64,000 nucleotides of DNA from DATFVA01 sp963832355. GTDB lineage: Bacteria; Bacteroidota; Ignavibacteria; Ignavibacteriales; Ignavibacteriaceae. The first letter of the stretch is position 1, and each line of letters begins with the position of its first letter. The notes beneath the pieces are model-generated. The model did no database searches, was not told where the DNA came from, and saw nothing but the letters and a program-made list of their open reading frames with translations. The stretch covers positions 124,001 to 188,000 of the forward strand of contig CAWHTX010000003.1 in NCBI GenBank assembly GCA_963832355.1, given 5' to 3'. This document shows positions 62,773-64,000 of this stretch, one piece after another. The position numbers were made by a program, and so were the translations under genes.

Positions 62773-63771
62773 ATGCCGGATAAGCTCAGAATCGCGCTGC
62801 TGCTTGGAGGAACATCTCCCGAGAAAACCGTATCGAAGCATTCGTCTGCATCCATTTATAATGCAATAAAAGCGCTGGGGCACGACTGTATTCTCGTTAA
62901 TCCTGCTTACGGTATATCCCAGCCGGAAAAGCCGGAGGAGTTCTTTGAGGATGAAGACAAATTTGAGATATCCGACAGTAATTACCTGGAAGCAGTTAAT
63001 TCCAGATTATTTGATGAGATTGATCTTGCCTTCCTGGGCCTGCACGGGAAACTCGGAGAAGACGGTATTATTCAGTCACTTCTTGAATTAAGAGGGATCA
63101 GATATACAGGTTCTAAAGTGATGTCGAGTGCTATTGCAATGGATAAGTCAATGTCAAAGATATTATTCGATCATTATGGCGTACAGACACCTCCCTGGTT
63201 TTCAATAGATAAGAAATCGGCAAATCCCGAAGCAGTTGCGGCAATGATCGAAAAGGAAATTGGATATCCTGTTGTAATAAAACCTAATGACCAGGGTTCA
63301 ACAGTTGGACTGACCATTTGCAGAGACTCATCACAGGTGAAAGACGCTCTTTCGCTGTCGTTCAATTTTTCCAGCCGTACAATTATTGAAAAATATATTC
63401 CCGGCAGAGAAATGACAGTAGCCGTTCTGGACGATAAGGCATTACCGGTGCTTGAGATAAAACCTAAAAGCGGACTTTATGATTACGAAAGCAAATATAC
63501 TTCAGGTAAGAGCGAATATATTGTCCCGGCCGATATCCCGAAGGATGCTGCACGGAAGATGCAGGAACAGTCGCTGCTTGCATTTAACGCAATCGGCTGC
63601 GAAGTTTACGCCAGGGTCGATTTCAGACTTGATGATAACAATGAACCATGGTGCCTCGAAATAAATACTCTTCCCGGGATGACATCGTTGAGTCTCGTTC
63701 CGAAGATGGCCGCTGCCGTGGGAATTTCTTTTGAACAACTAATAGATCGGATAATCCGTTTAAGTTTATAA
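62773..63771 (+). CDS. ddl: D-alanine--D-alanine ligase
   Basis: Makes the D-Ala-D-Ala dipeptide for peptidoglycan. The 332-residue ATP-grasp enzyme has IALLLGGTSPEKTVSKHSS at the start, the ligase loop LGLHGKLGEDGIIQ, KSMSKILFDHYGV, PVVIKPNDQGSTVGL, and the C-terminal catalytic LEINTLPGMTSLSLVPK. Length and domains are standard. Its stop overlaps the ATG of the next gene (TAATG), which is a cell-division protein, so both are cell-envelope genes under one control. Confidence 0.96.
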   Translation: MPDKLRIALLLGGTSPEKTVSKHSSASIYNAIKALGHDCILVNPAYGISQPEKPEEFFEDEDKFEISDSNYLEAVNSRLFDEIDLAFLGLHGKLGEDGIIQSLLELRGIRYTGSKVMSSAIAMDKSMSKILFDHYGVQTPPWFSIDKKSANPEAVAAMIEKEIGYPVVIKPNDQGSTVGLTICRDSSQVKDALSLSFNFSSRTIIEKYIPGREMTVAVLDDKALPVLEIKPKSGLYDYESKYTSGKSEYIVPADIPKDAARKMQEQSLLAFNAIGCEVYARVDFRLDDNNEPWCLEINTLPGMTSLSLVPKMAAAVGISFEQLIDRIIRLSL

Positions 63772-64000
63772 TGGCATTACAAAAAAGCCGAAAGTTCATA
63801 CTAGGTATCATCGGAATAATATTTTTTGCAGGAATATTATTTCTGCTCTTTAATGAATACGGTATAGTGAAATATATTAAGCTGAATAACCAGGTAAACG
63901 AATTGAATATGAAGATAGACGAGGTAGAGAAGGAGAATAAACAGCTCCAGGGCGAAATTGATTCACTCAAGAATAAAGTTCCCGCCAAAATTGAAAAGGT
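63771..64000 (+). CDS. FtsB/DivIC-like septum formation initiator (3' end outside window)
   Basis: Only 76 codons are seen before the window ends. One N-terminal membrane helix (GIIGIIFFAGILFLLFNEYG) is followed by a leucine- and lysine-rich coiled coil (LNMKIDEVEKENKQLQGEI), the pattern of FtsB/DivIC/FtsL-type proteins that organise the divisome. The ATG overlaps the stop of ddl. The size and downstream end are unknown. Confidence 0.75.
   Translation, partial: MALQKSRKFILGIIGIIFFAGILFLLFNEYGIVKYIKLNNQVNELNMKIDEVEKENKQLQGEIDSLKNKVPAKIEK

Overview
The window is bacterial and densely coded, with no rRNA, tRNA, insertion sequence or CRISPR array that I could see. Gene content (BatA-like von Willebrand protein, DUF4159 and DUF4175 proteins, type III polyketide synthase cluster, long-form IspH, mitochondrial-type aconitase) and at least one promoter of the TTTG / TAnnTTTG type point to the Bacteroidota-Chlorobiota-Ignavibacteriota group. 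An Ignavibacteria-like organism is my best guess, but this is inference from family knowledge, not a measured placement.

Layout. 1-860: 3' truncated sufB on the minus strand. 1552-10973: a surface-glycan locus (GT2 glycosyltransferase, methyltransferases, a YfhO-type membrane protein broken by many frameshifts, a Wzx-like flippase, a polysaccharide pyruvyl transferase and a GT9 glycosyltransferase); the part from about 6.1 to 11.5 kb is visibly richer in A+T. 11499-14154: two tandem lipoproteins with beta-propeller domains. 14158-16032: GT4 glycosyltransferase and methyltransferase on the minus strand. 16322-19219: type III PKS, methyltransferase and FAD oxidoreductase in a tight operon. 19341-19911: GroES-like protein and a small membrane protein. 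20104-26008, minus strand: two paralogous three-gene cassettes of pilin-like proteins followed upstream by an NtrC-type response regulator. 26159-35082: aconitase, BatA-like protein, HflX, an aromatic amino acid/histidine ammonia-lyase and RmuC. 35242-42549: GNAT acetyltransferase, methyltransferase, EVE protein, DUF4159, DUF4175 and a cation efflux transporter. 42707-47750: signalling operon of histidine kinase, sigma-54 response regulator, STAS protein and REC-REC-PP2C phosphatase. 47751-64000: prfA, a membrane protein, a serine hydrolase, ispH, a nucleotidyltransferase, metK, ahcY, an AlaX-like editing protein, a penicillin acylase homologue, metF, an oxidoreductase, a class II aldolase, ddl and a truncated FtsB/DivIC-like gene.

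Two themes cut across the window. First, single-base frameshifts, mostly in homopolymers, interrupt at least six genes, including the essential release factor gene prfA. In each case an uninterrupted family-like sequence is restored by one or two bases, so sequencing or assembly error is the likeliest cause. Second, the most unusual unit is the duplicated pilin-like cassette: PilV-, PilW- and PilX-like proteins with one N-terminal membrane helix but without a recognisable prepilin peptidase motif, next to a dedicated-looking regulator. A shared CGTCAAAA-type element lies upstream of both cassettes and of the regulator gene. Three intergenic regions also carry short tandem repeats of exactly 11 bp with unrelated sequences.
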